Shown in pieces: positions 40,225 through 51,123 of a stretch of DNA of 64,000 nt. Source of the DNA: Buxus sempervirens (taxonomy: Eukaryota; Streptophyta; Magnoliopsida; Buxales; Buxaceae); assembly GCA_947561395.2 (NCBI GenBank), contig OX387192.1, positions 13,614,221 through 13,678,220 on the forward strand, read 5' to 3'. Every line of letters starts with the position of its first letter. The stretch's first letter is position 1. The notes under the pieces are model-generated. The model made no database searches, was not told the DNA's origin, and was given only the letters and a program-made list of their open reading frames with translations. A program made the translations under genes and the position numbers.

Positions 40225-41044
40225 TTTTTTTTTGGAAGGTAAGTCCAAAAGTGTATTAATGAAAAATAAATGTGTACAATAGAGATTCAAACAGCCCTAA
40301 GGCACCCAACTATAAGTTGGCAGCAAACAGATACAAGTGATTAAAAGATGACATTACAAAAACCGCCAAGATAGTCCCCATCTATGAACAATTTGCCTAT
40401 GGTTAGGAGTGTCAACCAGTACGATCTTAGTGGAGGAGAGCTTGCCAAGTATATCAGCTACGATATTGTGGGTAACCCAAGCATGGGGATGATAACAATT
40501 TTGGAAGATCCGGTTATTGCGTTCCCTCCAAATCTGGTACACCGTAGTAGTGAGAGACAACTTTGCCAAGTTTGTGATAGGCCCTTGGTGGGAGAAGCTG
40601 GTTGTGGCCCAAGAGATCCAATCGTTCCAGCTTCTTGTTCCTGTAGATAAGCAATTCATTGATAGAAGAGTGGACCATATTGTGCTACTATACTCACAAT
40701 TAAAGAACAAGTGATCATGGGTCTCGGCTTCCCTTCTACAAAGAACGCATACTTGGTCCTTGGTGATACCCCAATGCTTCAATCTGTCTCTAGTGAGTAA
40801 TTTGCGTTGGAAGGCCATCCAAGCAATGAAGGAAAATTTCGGGACGTGCCATTGGAACCACAGAAGCTTGCTCCAGCTCCTAGGAGGCCGAATGGGTTGT
40901 AAGGCAAAGTAGGCAGATTTGATGGTGAAAATACCTGATTTAGAGGGAGACCAACTAACCATGTCATCACGAGTTGGGTCAGGCCGTGGCAATTCATGGA
41001 GTCGTCCCCAAATCTGCATAAGATCAATGGTAATGGAAGGAGGA
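40225..41044 (-). mobile_element. LINE O, short 5'-truncated copy inside LINE N's 3' UTR
   Basis: T tract 40224-40233, 3' UTR with sense tail ATTAATACACTTTTGGACTTACCTTCC (read in two parts from 40234-40262), and an ORF2 C-terminus. A perfect 18-bp TSD, the longest seen here, flanks it. Confidence 0.93.
40354..41019 (-). CDS. LINE O ORF2 C-terminal fragment (zf-RVT), open
   Basis: 221 codons without a stop, from MQIWGRLHELPRPDPTRDD to HRQIVHRWGLSWRFL. Contains WMAFQRKLLTRDRLKHWGIT and the zf-RVT cluster CVLCRREAETHDHLFFNCEY. Only the post-RT tail is present, so it has no enzymatic role. Undamaged coding and the perfect TSD indicate a recent insertion. Related to LINE K's C-terminus (VWGRLHELPKPD). 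Confidence 0.88.
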   Translation of the reverse strand: MQIWGRLHELPRPDPTRDDMVSWSPSKSGIFTIKSAYFALQPIRPPRSWSKLLWFQWHVPKFSFIAWMAFQRKLLTRDRLKHWGITKDQVCVLCRREAETHDHLFFNCEYSSTIWSTLLSMNCLSTGTRSWNDWISWATTSFSHQGPITNLAKLSLTTTVYQIWRERNNRIFQNCYHPHAWVTHNIVADILGKLSSTKIVLVDTPNHRQIVHRWGLSWRFL

Positions 41045-41062
41045 AAAACCTGTAATGACCAT
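41045..41062. repeat. Target-site duplication of LINE O, right copy
   Basis: AAAACCTGTAATGACCAT. Confidence 0.92.
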
Positions 41063-41142
41063 ACTATAGAGTAGACCCTCCAAAAACATCAAGAGAAGGA
41101 AATACACAAAAACAAGAAATAACTAAAACCAAAAGGTCTCAA

Positions 41143-41988
41143 CTAAGCTCCAAGCCTCCAATTTAGCTCCCATTCACCTACAATTTTCCTGTTTCTTGGA
41201 GAGTCATGGACCATAAAATCCTTGTTGGATAACCTGGTTTGAACATCCATGCGTATATGCCCCAATACAACTTCAGGAGGTAAGTAACTATTTTTAAGTA
41301 TGCGCCGATTCCTCTCCCTCCATATATGATACACAGCTGCTCCAAGTGATACTCTGGCAATGATTCTAACTGAATCTGATTTGACAAACCTTCTTTGCGC
41401 CCATACAATCCTATCGGACAAGCTTTTCCTTTGGTATCTAAAACCATTCCAAGCTAGCACTTGCTGCCAAATGTGTTTACTAAATTTACATTCAAAAAAT
41501 GGATGATCCTGGTTTTCATTATGCCCTCTACACAAAACACACACCTGCTGCTGTGTAATGTCCCACTTTAATAGCATTTCTTTAGTTAGGAGTCTCTGAT
41601 GAATTGCTATCCACAAAATAAAGGAGTGCCTGGGTATAGATAATGGAAACCACACTAAATGATACCAAGGAACAGTACCTTGTTGCGCGTCCAAGACCGA
41701 GTATGCTGACTTGATGTCAAATAAAGTAGCATTTGTTGGCATCCACGACGTGCTATCCTCCTGGTTGCTATCAAGGCTAGGTAGCTCAGGTAATCTCCTC
41801 CAAATATCAATCAAATCCATTGAAACCACCACTGGGGGGCTCCATTCATCATCTTGAATGATCTCATCCACACAAGCATGTGCCTGTAGTCCCGAATCAT
41901 AGATGATTCTTGTTCCATATCTAGCTACTAAAGGGCCCTCTGGGTGCCAATTATCGAACCATAGAGACGTAGTCCTACCATTGAACAC
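41143..41988 (-). CDS. LINE N ORF2 C-terminal fragment (zf-RVT), open
   Basis: 282 codons from MFNGRTTSLWFDNWHPEGPL to the natural stop (RNRKIVGEWELNWRLGA). The zf-RVT cluster is CVLCRGHNENQDHPFFEC, where the usual HLFFEC is HPFFEC. RERNRRILKNSYLPPEVVLG is the typical family tail. Truncated ahead of the RT, so not enzymatic. Confidence 0.88.
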   Translation of the reverse strand: MFNGRTTSLWFDNWHPEGPLVARYGTRIIYDSGLQAHACVDEIIQDDEWSPPVVVSMDLIDIWRRLPELPSLDSNQEDSTSWMPTNATLFDIKSAYSVLDAQQGTVPWYHLVWFPLSIPRHSFILWIAIHQRLLTKEMLLKWDITQQQVCVLCRGHNENQDHPFFECKFSKHIWQQVLAWNGFRYQRKSLSDRIVWAQRRFVKSDSVRIIARVSLGAAVYHIWRERNRRILKNSYLPPEVVLGHIRMDVQTRLSNKDFMVHDSPRNRKIVGEWELNWRLGA

Positions 41989-41992
41989 CCTA

Positions 41993-42004
41993 ATCTAGAA
42001 ACAT
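41993..42004. repeat. Target-site duplication of LINE N, right copy
   Basis: ATCTAGAAACAT. Confidence 0.88.
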
Positions 42005-42957
42005 GTTATGATGATAAGCTTATCCATACGCCGCGGCGGGGAATTGCCATGGGTACTTCAATAGTGACTTCATTAGATGGTTCTACCCTAGGTAATGCCC
42101 TTGTTACGGGTATCTCTGTTGGTATCTCTCTTCTGGTGGAAGAGTGTTCATCTAGTGCCCAATTTCCGTATGTCTCATGATGGATCAGCTCTAGGATCAG
42201 TCCTAGCACTTGTGGCATCTGTTGGAACATCTGGTTTAATCCGTCCTACGTCGTAGGGTGTAGCATGCGGGGAGGAGGTGGAGGAGATCTTTGCCTTGGA
42301 GTAGGTTCTCCCGAACTGTCTTGGCTTTCCACCATGCAAATGTACATGGCTGGATCTTCTTATTCCGATGGTGCTTCAAGTACAATCAATGGGCAGAAAG
42401 GCATTCCTTCAGGAATGACTGGTTTCTCAGCAGGTGCGATAGCAACTGTAACATCGTTGGTTGATTCCAGGGTGACCAAGGCAGGTAAGTCTTCTACTGC
42501 TTCTTTAGAGGCTAGCGGGCCTACTTCTACTGCATCACTAATGATTCCCAGAGGCAAAGAGGGTTCCTCCCACATTACTTGAACGAGTCCTTGTAGATCA
42601 TTATCTTCTGCTGGATCATTGAATTCATCACCCCATCCTTGGGGAGTTGTATTCTAGATGGCTTGTGCAGCCTCTCTCCATGTTGGTAAAGTGGTGATAT
42701 AACTTACCATGCACACAGATAGGCCAGTGTGGATCCCTTCCTTCAGTCCGAGCTTTTTTCCTTTCAGCCTTTATTCCGAAAAGCCTGGCATAGTCCTCAA
42801 GCTCAGGATTAAATCCCAACCCAAATCCAACAGCTTTATCATAAGGCTGTATAGCTGCCTTGATGCCTTGCTTGTATTTTCTGAGTCCTTGAACTTGGAG
42901 GCCCCAATCGGCGCATTCAGCAGTGCCAAACATGGTCCTTCTCTTTCTTTTGCGGGA
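42005..42957 (-). pseudogene. Gypsy pol, region between protease and RT linker, fragmented
   Basis: Three short minus-strand frames: 42628-42933 (MFGTAECADWGLQVQGLRKY, GFGLGFNPELEDYARLFGIK, a G-patch-like GLGF segment usual downstream of the protease in Ogre/Tat polyproteins), 42360-42575 (acidic) and 42006-42230. They are separated by stops at about 42655 and 42240, so the polyprotein is no longer continuous. Confidence 0.65.
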
Positions 42958-43776
42958 CTATTCTGTCTGCAAGGGAGTGGAGATGCGATTAACTTGCATC
43001 ATCTCTACTGCTTCGAAGTTAAGCGATGTAGGCAGTTCGTAGTCTACAACTGGCACCCCAATCTTTTCAAATTCCCTGTGGTCCTCAGCATGGACTGTAA
43101 TCAGCTCGTTCCCTAAGACGAATCGGACCATCCGGTGTAAGGTGGATGGGACTGCCCCTACTTGATGCAACCAAGGTCTTCCAATTAGCAGGTTGAACGA
43201 AGCATTTATGTCCATCAACTCGAAAGTCATGGTGAACATCCTTTCAGCAATCACAATGTCCAAGATGACTTCTCCAAGGGAATCCTTCCTGGCATTATCA
43301 AACCCTCGAACGTTGTGGGAACTGGGCTTGATTAAGTCAGAGCTCAGCTGTAGGCTGTGGAAAGTCCTGACTGGACAGATGTTCAGGGCCGACCCGTTGT
43401 CAATCATGACTCGGTTCACTATAAAGTCAAAGCATCTTACTATTATGTACAGTGGCTCAAAGTGGTCACAACCTTCTAGGGGCAAATCTGCAGAGGAAAA
43501 AGAAACTACCTCGGGCACCACAATTACTGACATTACTGCCTCTAGCTGTTCAGGGCTAATATTATCTGGCACATGTGCATCATCCAGGGTCTTTATTAGC
43601 ACATCTTTATGTTTTTCTGAATTGAATAGAAGGCGCATGATAGAGATCTGGGTTGGCACCTTGCATAATTGTTGAACGATATCATACTCCGAAGCATAGA
43701 CACTATTGTGGAGCTTGGTGATCTCCTCCTCAGAGGCCTTTCCCTTCTTGTGGGTCTGTGGCACTTCAGTGGCCAC
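42958..43776 (-). pseudogene. Gypsy aspartic protease and flanking gag-pol region
   Basis: 272 codons open. Starts KGKASEEEITKLHNSVYASE, YDIVQQLCKVPTQISIMRLL, a conserved pre-protease block of Ogre/Tat elements. The retropepsin domain has the active site MIDNGSALNICP (Asp126, DNGS in place of the commoner DTGA/S) and LLIGRPWLHQVGAVPSTLHR, the conserved end of the protease. It would cleave the gag-pol polyprotein. The frame itself is undamaged but its neighbours are not. Confidence 0.85.
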
Positions 43777-44745
43777 TTCCTTTCCTTTCTCTTTCCTTCT
43801 CTTTTCTTCTTCTGTATCTCCCTCTAGTGTGGGTGAAGGGTCTGGGCTTATGTATTGACCAGATCAGGTGATCCGGTCTACTTCTCTTTCAGTGGTGATA
43901 ATGGTGGAGTCATGATACATAAGTAAGTATTGGTAAGGTGGAAGTACAGCACAATAAGATGGAGGGCCAAGATGGAGTCTTGAAAGGTTAAAGGTGGGTG
44001 GCTCAAATGAGAGGTCTGTGGGGTCATTGAAAGGATTGTTCATCATGTCAAAGATGTTCGTGGGGGGTGAATCAAGGATAGGTGAAGGGTAGAAAGGTTC
44101 TGGTTCAGGGAGGTGGAAGTGCACCAGAGGGAGTCCCAAAAAGGTTTCTTTGGCATCATCTCCTTCAATGACGTGTACCTGCTGATGTACTCTCCTTTCC
44201 TGAAGGTATATTCTGACCATTTGCCCCGGTCGCCCGATCAGTAAGGACGGGTCAAAGTAAATTTCGCAATCTTGGTCACTGATGACCTGATTCACGGGCC
44301 CACTAGCGGAAGCCTTAGAGTGATCTAGGAGAGGGTTTGTAGTTGTGCCCGTAGGTGGAGTTGGTGTTGCTGGTGCTAGGGGATCAATTGAGATCTTCTT
44401 ACTGTCAATCAGGTCTTGTATGCCGTGCCTCAAATCCCAGCATCAATTAGTGTGATGCCCAGGGGCGCCAGAATGGTATTCACATCTCTCTGCAGCATTG
44501 TAATTTCGTGAGTTAACCATTCGGGGATTTCGAGGCTTGATCTGAAGATACCCCTTCTTCAACAGCGTAGCCAATAACTCAGCCGGTGTATAAGGTAATG
44601 GGGTAAATACCCTTTCATTCTTGCTTCTGCTTCTTCTCTAGTCTTCTCACAGGTTGGTAAGCAGATTGTCCCTGGCCTTGTGGTGCTACTGTTTCAGGCC
44701 TTTGAGAAAAATTGTACGGCTGTATTGGCTGCACATAGTTGACTG
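43777..44745 (-). pseudogene. Gypsy gag C-terminal part with zinc-knuckle remnant
   Basis: The minus strand encodes CEYHSGAPGHHTN, a TGA at about 44443, then CWDLRHGIQDLIDSKKI, which matches the CEYHxGxxGHxTxxC knuckle and QDLI segment of Tat-type gag with one in-frame stop. The following 190 codons (43864-44433) are proline-rich (PLAPATPTPPTGTTTNPL). The upstream part to 44745 is interrupted by the solo LTR. Confidence 0.7.
44741..44745. repeat. Target-site duplication of outer solo LTR, left copy
   Basis: GACTG, repeated at 50695-50699 directly outside the TG...CA ends. Confidence 0.85.
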
Positions 44746-45573
44746 TGTAACACCCCGAACCCAGGTCAGTGCAAACTGGCACCCAACCCGAACCCGATTC
44801 GCTCCTGTAACAACCCAAGTCCGGTTCAACAACCAAACTCGAGGTGTTACCACGAAGCTGGGGTCAGATACAAACCAAGATTCACAATAATTTTAAACTT
44901 TACAAATTATATCAGAGTTATGGTGGCCAATAAAAACAATTCTTTAATCAATATATTCAATTCAATTTACAATTAAGTTTATCTAATCAACATGTGGCAT
45001 TAATACCAATTATAATTCTACCCATCAAATTAAAACCCCATCTTCGCGATCTCTCCAAGCAACTTGAAAAATAGGGGAAAACGGAGTGAGATTTACATCT
45101 CAGCAAGTAGCAGGTGCATTCAATTTGAAACAGTCCAATATAAGCAAATAGTCATGAGGTATTCGATTAATCAACGATAAGACGAGAAATCCAAGTTATT
45201 CATGGCAATTACAAATAAGGCGATGAAACATATGATCATGTATAAATACCAGTCTCTTGATGTTAACGAGGTAAAACCGACAAAGCGATAAAACACGTGC
45301 CATTGCAGGACTCACAAAGATGATAAGTATTTGAGATGACACTCGACTAAATGCTGTTCCACCATGCGGCTTAGGGGCAGTGCTACTTAATGATACTCAA
45401 GCCCCATGCAGCGCAGCTTAGGCAAGAGCCGTAGTCACCGACTTATTGCGCACGAACCCCGCAGAGTTGGACGTACCACCAGCATGCAGCACCAGAATCA
45501 ATACATGGAGTGTGGTCGCTTATCCACATGTACAGGGAATCACCAGCGGCTCACCGGGGTGTCCCTCCAGACA

Positions 45574-45578
45574 TAGGA
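45574..45578. repeat. Target-site duplication of inner solo LTR, left copy
   Basis: TAGGA, repeated at 48550-48554. Confidence 0.88.
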
Positions 45579-48549
45579 TGTAAAACCCCGATTTTTCACC
45601 TAATAAATAATAAATAAAAGAAAATATGAGTTAAGTTCTAGTTAAAATAAAAAGTGAAGATTTAGAGGATAATTAATTCAAATAAGTCCTAAGTTGAAAA
45701 TAAAGAAAGAATTTTAATGAGAGTAGCCTAAAAGAATAAAAGGGTATTTTGGTAATTTTCAGAAAAAGGTAATTAGTAAATAGATCATCAAATAATAATT
45801 AGAATTAGAAAATAAAAGGAAACAAATTATTTTGACAAGTTAGAAATTAATAAAAGCCTAAAAGTGGGAAAAAGGGTAATTAGGAGATTTCACGTCTTAA
45901 TTTGGAGAAAATAAGGTTTTAAGTGATAAAAATGTTTAATTAAAAATTTTGCACGAAAATAGGTTATTTTCATGAGTTTAGATAATAAGAAACTTAATTA
46001 GTATTGTTTAAGTGGAATATAGAAAGTGGAGAAAAAAATAGGAATTAAATTAGAAGGATTAGACATTAACTAGACCATGGTTGGGTTAGCCCAAATTAAA
46101 TTAGCCAATTAGGGTTGGTTTAGGATTTCTAAAGCCTAGTATAAATAGGAGACTAAGGTTAGACGAGGGAATTTTCGTGGGTTTCTTATGGAGAGAAAAG
46201 AGGGAGAGAAAGGAAGGAGGTTTCTAATGGAGGTGTCCGACCAGCCACCATCAAAACGCGATCGGGGAAAATCCGTACGGTGGATTGCCTTCAAATTTGG
46301 AGTTTTTGTTCATGACTGATAAAGCTACATTGTGAACGGTGGAGATTTGAATTGGAAGAGTCTAGCTTGGTGCGGTTGGGAGCAAAAGTCTGGTCCAGAA
46401 TTAGAAGGTGCAATAGAAGAAGGATTTAGCGTATAAGGCAAGTAGTAACCCTTGGAAAACGTGAGGAATTGCATGATTTTGATTTCTATGATTTCATATG
46501 GTTACCATGGATTAGACGGAACTGTATTTACATGGAATCAAGTTGCTTATATTTTCATGATTTGTGTACTTGATGGAATTATCAAATTAATGAAGAAAGT
46601 TTAGTTGGATTATGTAAATAAAGGTAGGAGGGATATTTAATTTATAAAAATTACTCTATAAGGCTCTAGGTAAGTTTCAGAAAGTTTGTAGATTAATTTA
46701 GACCAAGAAAACATAAAGCAAAAGCATAAGAATCCGAAATTGGAAAATCTGGAAAATTCTGTTAAAAATTGCACGAGCGCCTAGGAGCGCCTAGGATCGC
46801 CCAGCCCTGTAGAGGTAGGCGCTCTAAGTAAAATTTGTAGATTTTGGGGATTTTGTAATTCGAATAAATACCCAATAATTCTTATGATTAGTTAAGCATG
46901 TTAGCATCTTTTTAAGGACCTAATTAAGCTATAAAAATTATAAAATTAATTGGGAAAGATTAAGCAATAAATAGAAGGTTATAATGAAAAGAGTCAAAGG
47001 GTATGGATATTGCTAGAAATAATACTATTGAAATTTATAGCTTACAAACATCTTTTAAACTTCATTCTAGGTCTGTAGAACGTGCTAGAAAAATAAAATA
47101 CAGAAAATTCAAATAGAAACTAGCTTAGGTGCTAAGGTAAGAAATTGGATTCTAATAAAAAGGATTAACAAAGAAAACTCTAAGTAAGATTGGATTTACT
47201 TTATTTTGAGCTTTAAATAGGAATATTAGCTACTGGAATTTCATAAAGTCAGATTTTATCGGATTTATGATACTTGAGTTTTATTTTGAATATAATTGGA
47301 AGAATTGCATATGTTATTCTGAAAATGCCTATAATTGGATTCGTTATGATTGAATCATGGATTTCACATGGAATGGAATACTTTGGTATGGATTGGTATG
47401 TGGTATGATATTGTTCTCTTTAATTTTACGGTTGGGTTATACGGCTTCTGTGGTAGAGTTGATACTATCTTTTACGGCAGAGATGAGTAATCCTCTGTGT
47501 AGAGATGTGTAATCCTTTACGGGTAAAAGTGTGTATGCCTCCTACATTAGCGTGTCCTCCCGTATGTGGTTTTATCGTGGTTTGTGTCAGTGGGCTTAGC
47601 TGTATATGGATACATAGTTTTGGCTGGTTAGCTAAGTGGTATTTAGTTTGGGTTGATTTACTCCTATATTGCGAGCGCGCTTCCCTTTGCAAGTTAGTTT
47701 GCTCTGGGAGGGTCCTATGTCTGGAGGGACACCCCGGTGAGCCGCTGGTGATTCCCTGTACATGTGGATAAGCGACCACACTCCATGTATTGATTCTGGT
47801 GCTGCATGCTGGTGGTACGTCCAACTCTGCGGGGTTCGTGCGCAATAAGTCGGTGACTACGGCTCTTGCCTAAGCTGCGCTGCATGGGGCTTGAGTATCA
47901 TCAAGTAGCACTGCCCCTAAGCCGCACGGTGGAACAGCATTTAGTCGAGTGTCATCTCAAATACTTATCATCTTTGTGAGTCCTGCAATGGCACGTGTTT
48001 TATCGCTTTGTCGGTTTTACCTTGTTAACAGCAAGAGACTGGTATTTATACATGATCATATGTTTCATCGCCTTATTTGTAATTGCCATGAATAACTTGG
48101 ATTTCTCCTCTTATTGTTGATTAATCGAATACCTCATGACTATTTGCTTATATTGGACTGTTTCAAATTGCATGCACCTGCTACTTGCTGAGATGTAAAT
48201 CTCACTCCGTTTTCCCCTATTTTTCAGGTTGCTTGGAGAGATCGCGAAGATGGGGTTTTAATTTGATGGGTAGAATTATAATTGGTATTAATGCCACATG
48301 TTGATTAGATAAACTTTATTGTAAACAGAATTGATATTATTGAATAAAGAATTGTTATTATTGGCCACCATAACTCTGATGTAATTAATTTGTAAATTTT
48401 AAAATTATTGTGAATCTTGGTTTGTATCTAACCCCAGCTTCGTGGTAACACCTCGAGTTTGGTTGTTGAACCGGACTTGGGTTGTTACAGTAGCGAACCG
48501 GGTTCGGGTTAGGTGCCGGTTTGCACAGACCCGAGTTCGGGGCGTTACA
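45579..48549 (+). mobile_element. Solo LTR 2 (inner), 2971 bp, inverted inside solo LTR 1
   Basis: Starts TGTAAAACCCCGATTTTTCACC-like (first 12 bases TGTAAAACCCCG) and ends GGGGCGTTACA, flanked by TAGGA. Reverse-complement copy of the same family as the outer LTR and the LTR in the hAT element. In sense it has TATAAATAGG at 46140-46149, 560 bp from its start, and AATAAA at 48343-48348, about 200 bp before its end, consistent with U3-R-U5. A GAGCGCCTAG repeat lies near 46777. The 88-codon frame at 47505-47771 and the antisense 126-codon frame at 47465-47845 are shared with the third copy but look non-coding. Confidence 0.9.
46140..46149 (+). promoter_or_regulatory. TATA box of solo LTR 2
   Basis: TATAAATAGG. 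Same element found on the minus strand in solo LTR 1 (~50127-50137) and solo LTR 3 (~59496-59505), always ~560-590 bp from the TGTAAAACCCCG end. This fixes the transcription orientation of the LTR. Confidence 0.7.
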
Positions 48550-48554
48550 TAGGA
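48550..48554. repeat. Target-site duplication of inner solo LTR, right copy
   Basis: TAGGA; the outer LTR resumes with CCCTCCCAGAG at 48555, the same order as the uninterrupted copy near 57926. Confidence 0.88.
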
Positions 48555-50694
48555 CCCTCCCAGAGCAAACTAACTTGCAAAGGGAAGCGCGCTCGCATAT
48601 AGGAGTAAATCAATCCAAACTAAATACCACTTAGCTAACCAGCCAAAACTATGGATCCATATACAGCTAAGCCCACTGACACAAACCACGATAAAACCAC
48701 ATACGGGAGGACACGCTAATGTAAGAGGCATACACACTTTTACTCGTAAAGGATTACACATCTCTACACAGAGGATTACCCATCCCTGCCGTAAAATATA
48801 GTATCAACTCCACCACAGAAGCCGTATCACCCAACCGTAAAATTAAAGAGAACAACATCATACCACATACCAATCCATACCAAAGTATTCCATTCCATGC
48901 AAAATCCATAATTCAATCCTTACGAATTCCATTAAAGCCTTTTTCAGAATAACATATACAATTTCTTAATTATATTCGAATAAAGCTCATGTATCATAAA
49001 TTCGATAGAAACCAGAGTTTATGAAATTCCAGAATCCAGTATTCATATTGAAAGCTTAAATAAAGTAAAACAAATCTTACTTAGATTTTCCTTTGATTAA
49101 TCCCTTTTATTAGAATCAAATTTCCTATATTAACACCTAAGCTATTTACTAATAAAATTTTCTGTATTTTATTTCTCCAGCAAGTTCTACAAACCTAAAA
49201 TAAAGTTTAGAAGATGTCTATAAGCTATAAGTATCAGTAATATTATTTCTAGCAATACCCATACCCTTTTATAAACAACCCCTTTCATTGTAACCTTCAA
49301 TTTATTGGATAATCTTTTCCATTTAATTTTATAATTTTTATACCTTAATTAGGTCCTTATAAAGATGCTAACATGCTTAACTAATCATAAGAATTATTAG
49401 ATATTTATTCGAATTACAAAATCCCTAAAATCTACAAATTTTACTTAGGGCACCTACCTCTACAGAGCTGGGTGATCCTAAGCGATCCTAGGCACTCGTG
49501 CAAAATTAAACAGAATTTTCCAGATTTTCCAATTTCGGATTCTTATGCTTTTGCTTTATGTCTTCTTGGTCTAAATTAATCTACAAACTTTCTGAAACTT
49601 ACCTAGAGCCTTCTAGAGTAATTTTTATGAATTAAATACCCTCCTACCCTTATTTACATAATCCAACTAAACTTTCTTCATTAATTTGATAAATCCATCC
49701 AGAATACAAATTATGAAAATATAAGCAACTTGATTCCATGTAAATACAGTTCCGTCTAATCCATTCTAACCATATGAAATCACAGAAATCAAAATCATGC
49801 AGTTCCTCACGTTTCCCAAGGGTTACTACTTGCCTTATACGCTAAATCCTTCTTCCATTGCACCTTCTAATTCTGGACCAGAATTTTGCTCCCAACCGCA
49901 CCAAACTAGACTCTTCCAATTCAAATCTTCACCGTACACAATGTAGTTCCATCAGTGAAGAACAAAACCTCCAAATTTGAAGGCAATCCACCATACGGAT
50001 TTTCCCCGATCATATTTTGATGGTGGCTGGTCAGACACCTCCATTAGAAACCTCCTTCCTTTCTCCCCCTCCTTTCTCTCCATAAGAAACCCACGAAAAT
50101 TCCCTCTTGTCTAACCTTAGTTTCCTATTTATACTAGGCTTTAGAAATCCTAAACCAACCCTAATTGGCTAATTTAATTTGGGCTAACCCAACCATGGTC
50201 TAGTTAAAGTCTAATCCTTCTAATTTAATTCCTACTTTTTCTCCACCTTCTATTTTTCTACTTAAACAATACTAATTAAGTTTCTTATTATCTAAACTCC
50301 TATTTACAACCTATTTTCGTGCAAAATATTTAATTAAACATTATTATCACCGAAAACCTTATTTTCCCCAATTTAAGACGTGAAATCTCCTAATTACCCT
50401 TTTCTCCACTTTTAGGCTTTTATTAATTTCTTTTGATCTCTAACTTGTCAAACTAATTTGTTTTCTTCTATTTTCTATCTCTAATTATTATTTGATGATC
50501 TATTTACTAATTACCTTTTTCTGAAAATTACCAAAATACCCTTTTTACTTTTTTAGGCTAATTTCATTTAAAATTCTTTCTTTATTTACAATTTATGACC
50601 TATTTTAATTACTTACCTCTAAATCCTCACTTAACTCATATTTTCTTTTATTTATTATTCATTTATTTATTAGGTGAAAATTCGGGGTTTTACA

Positions 50695-50699
50695 GACTG
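50695..50699. repeat. Target-site duplication of outer solo LTR, right copy
   Basis: GACTG. Confidence 0.85.
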
Positions 50700-51107
50700 C
50701 CTGGGCTTCCTGCCTTCTGGGCTCTTGCCCCTGGTTCCTGCTATTCTGTCCTGTTGCTGTCCTTTTCTGTGTAGGGCCTTGGCCACTGTCATCTATTTTC
50801 CAGTTCTTACAGCATCTTCAATCCTGTCGGCCATCAAAATTAGATCATTAAAGTTGGAAGTGCTCTGCCCCAGTGATGCTATAAACAAGGAAGTCATTTC
50901 TTTGTTCAAGCAGTGGTGGTTGAACCAGTGTTGCCAATTCTTTCCAACGCTTGGCATACTCCTGTACTGATTCCTGGTTCTTCTTCGTTAGCCTCTGTAG
51001 CTCTGCCCTAGTCTGTACTATTTGGCTGTTCAATCGATACTGCTGAATGAACGCTGCTGCCAAATCATTCCAAGTCTTAATCTTGGTTTTGTCCAGACTC
51101 AAAAACC
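50700..51107 (-). pseudogene. Gypsy gag, central part
   Basis: The minus strand encodes AAYTWFLSLDKTKIKTWNDL, AAAFIQQYRLNSQIVQTRAE, LQRLTKKNQESVQEYAKRWK, the conserved retrotransposon gag domain (Y-W, W-L-F..QY, S..EY..RW). The capsid-like gag protein packages element RNA. A TAA near 50848 interrupts it before the LTR insertion, and LINE P splits it on the other side. Confidence 0.85.
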
Positions 51108-51123
51108 AAGTATAAGCTGCCCC
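51108..51123. repeat. Target-site duplication of LINE P, left copy
   Basis: AAGTATAAGCTGCCCC, repeated at 52528-52543. Confidence 0.93.

Larger units (their letters stand above)
40069..41992 (-). mobile_element. LINE N, 5'-truncated, inserted in gypsy pol and split by LINE O
   Basis: T tract 40068-40077, a 3' UTR with sense tail ATTAATATACTTTTTGGCTTACCATCCC, then LINE O (40225-41044), then the rest of the 3' UTR and the last 282 codons of ORF2. A 12-bp TSD flanks it. Confidence 0.9.
44746..50694 (-). mobile_element. Solo LTR 1 (outer), ~2.97 kb, split by solo LTR 2
   Basis: Begins TGTAACACCCCGAACCC and ends GGGGTTTTACA on the plus strand, with a 5-bp TSD (GACTG). Segments 44746-45578 and 48555-50694 total 2973 bp. 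The sense strand is minus: a TATA element (complement of TATTTATACT, ~50127-50137) and the polyadenylation end are placed as in an LTR. It has no internal domain, primer-binding site or polypurine tract, hence a solo LTR. Length and TGTAA/TTACA ends resemble long-LTR gypsy families such as Del/Tekay; that lineage call is tentative. Confidence 0.88.

Noticed and set aside
38987-44745. Endogenous pararetrovirus.
   Set aside because: No movement protein or coat motifs; gag type, DNGS protease, G-patch-like segment and extra ORF1 match an Ogre/Tat gypsy element.
47465-47845. 126-codon frame (and an 88-codon antisense frame) conserved in two LTR copies.
   Set aside because: The copies are nearly identical DNA, so conservation says nothing about coding. 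There is no recognisable domain, and the 126-codon frame runs antisense to the LTR's TATA orientation.
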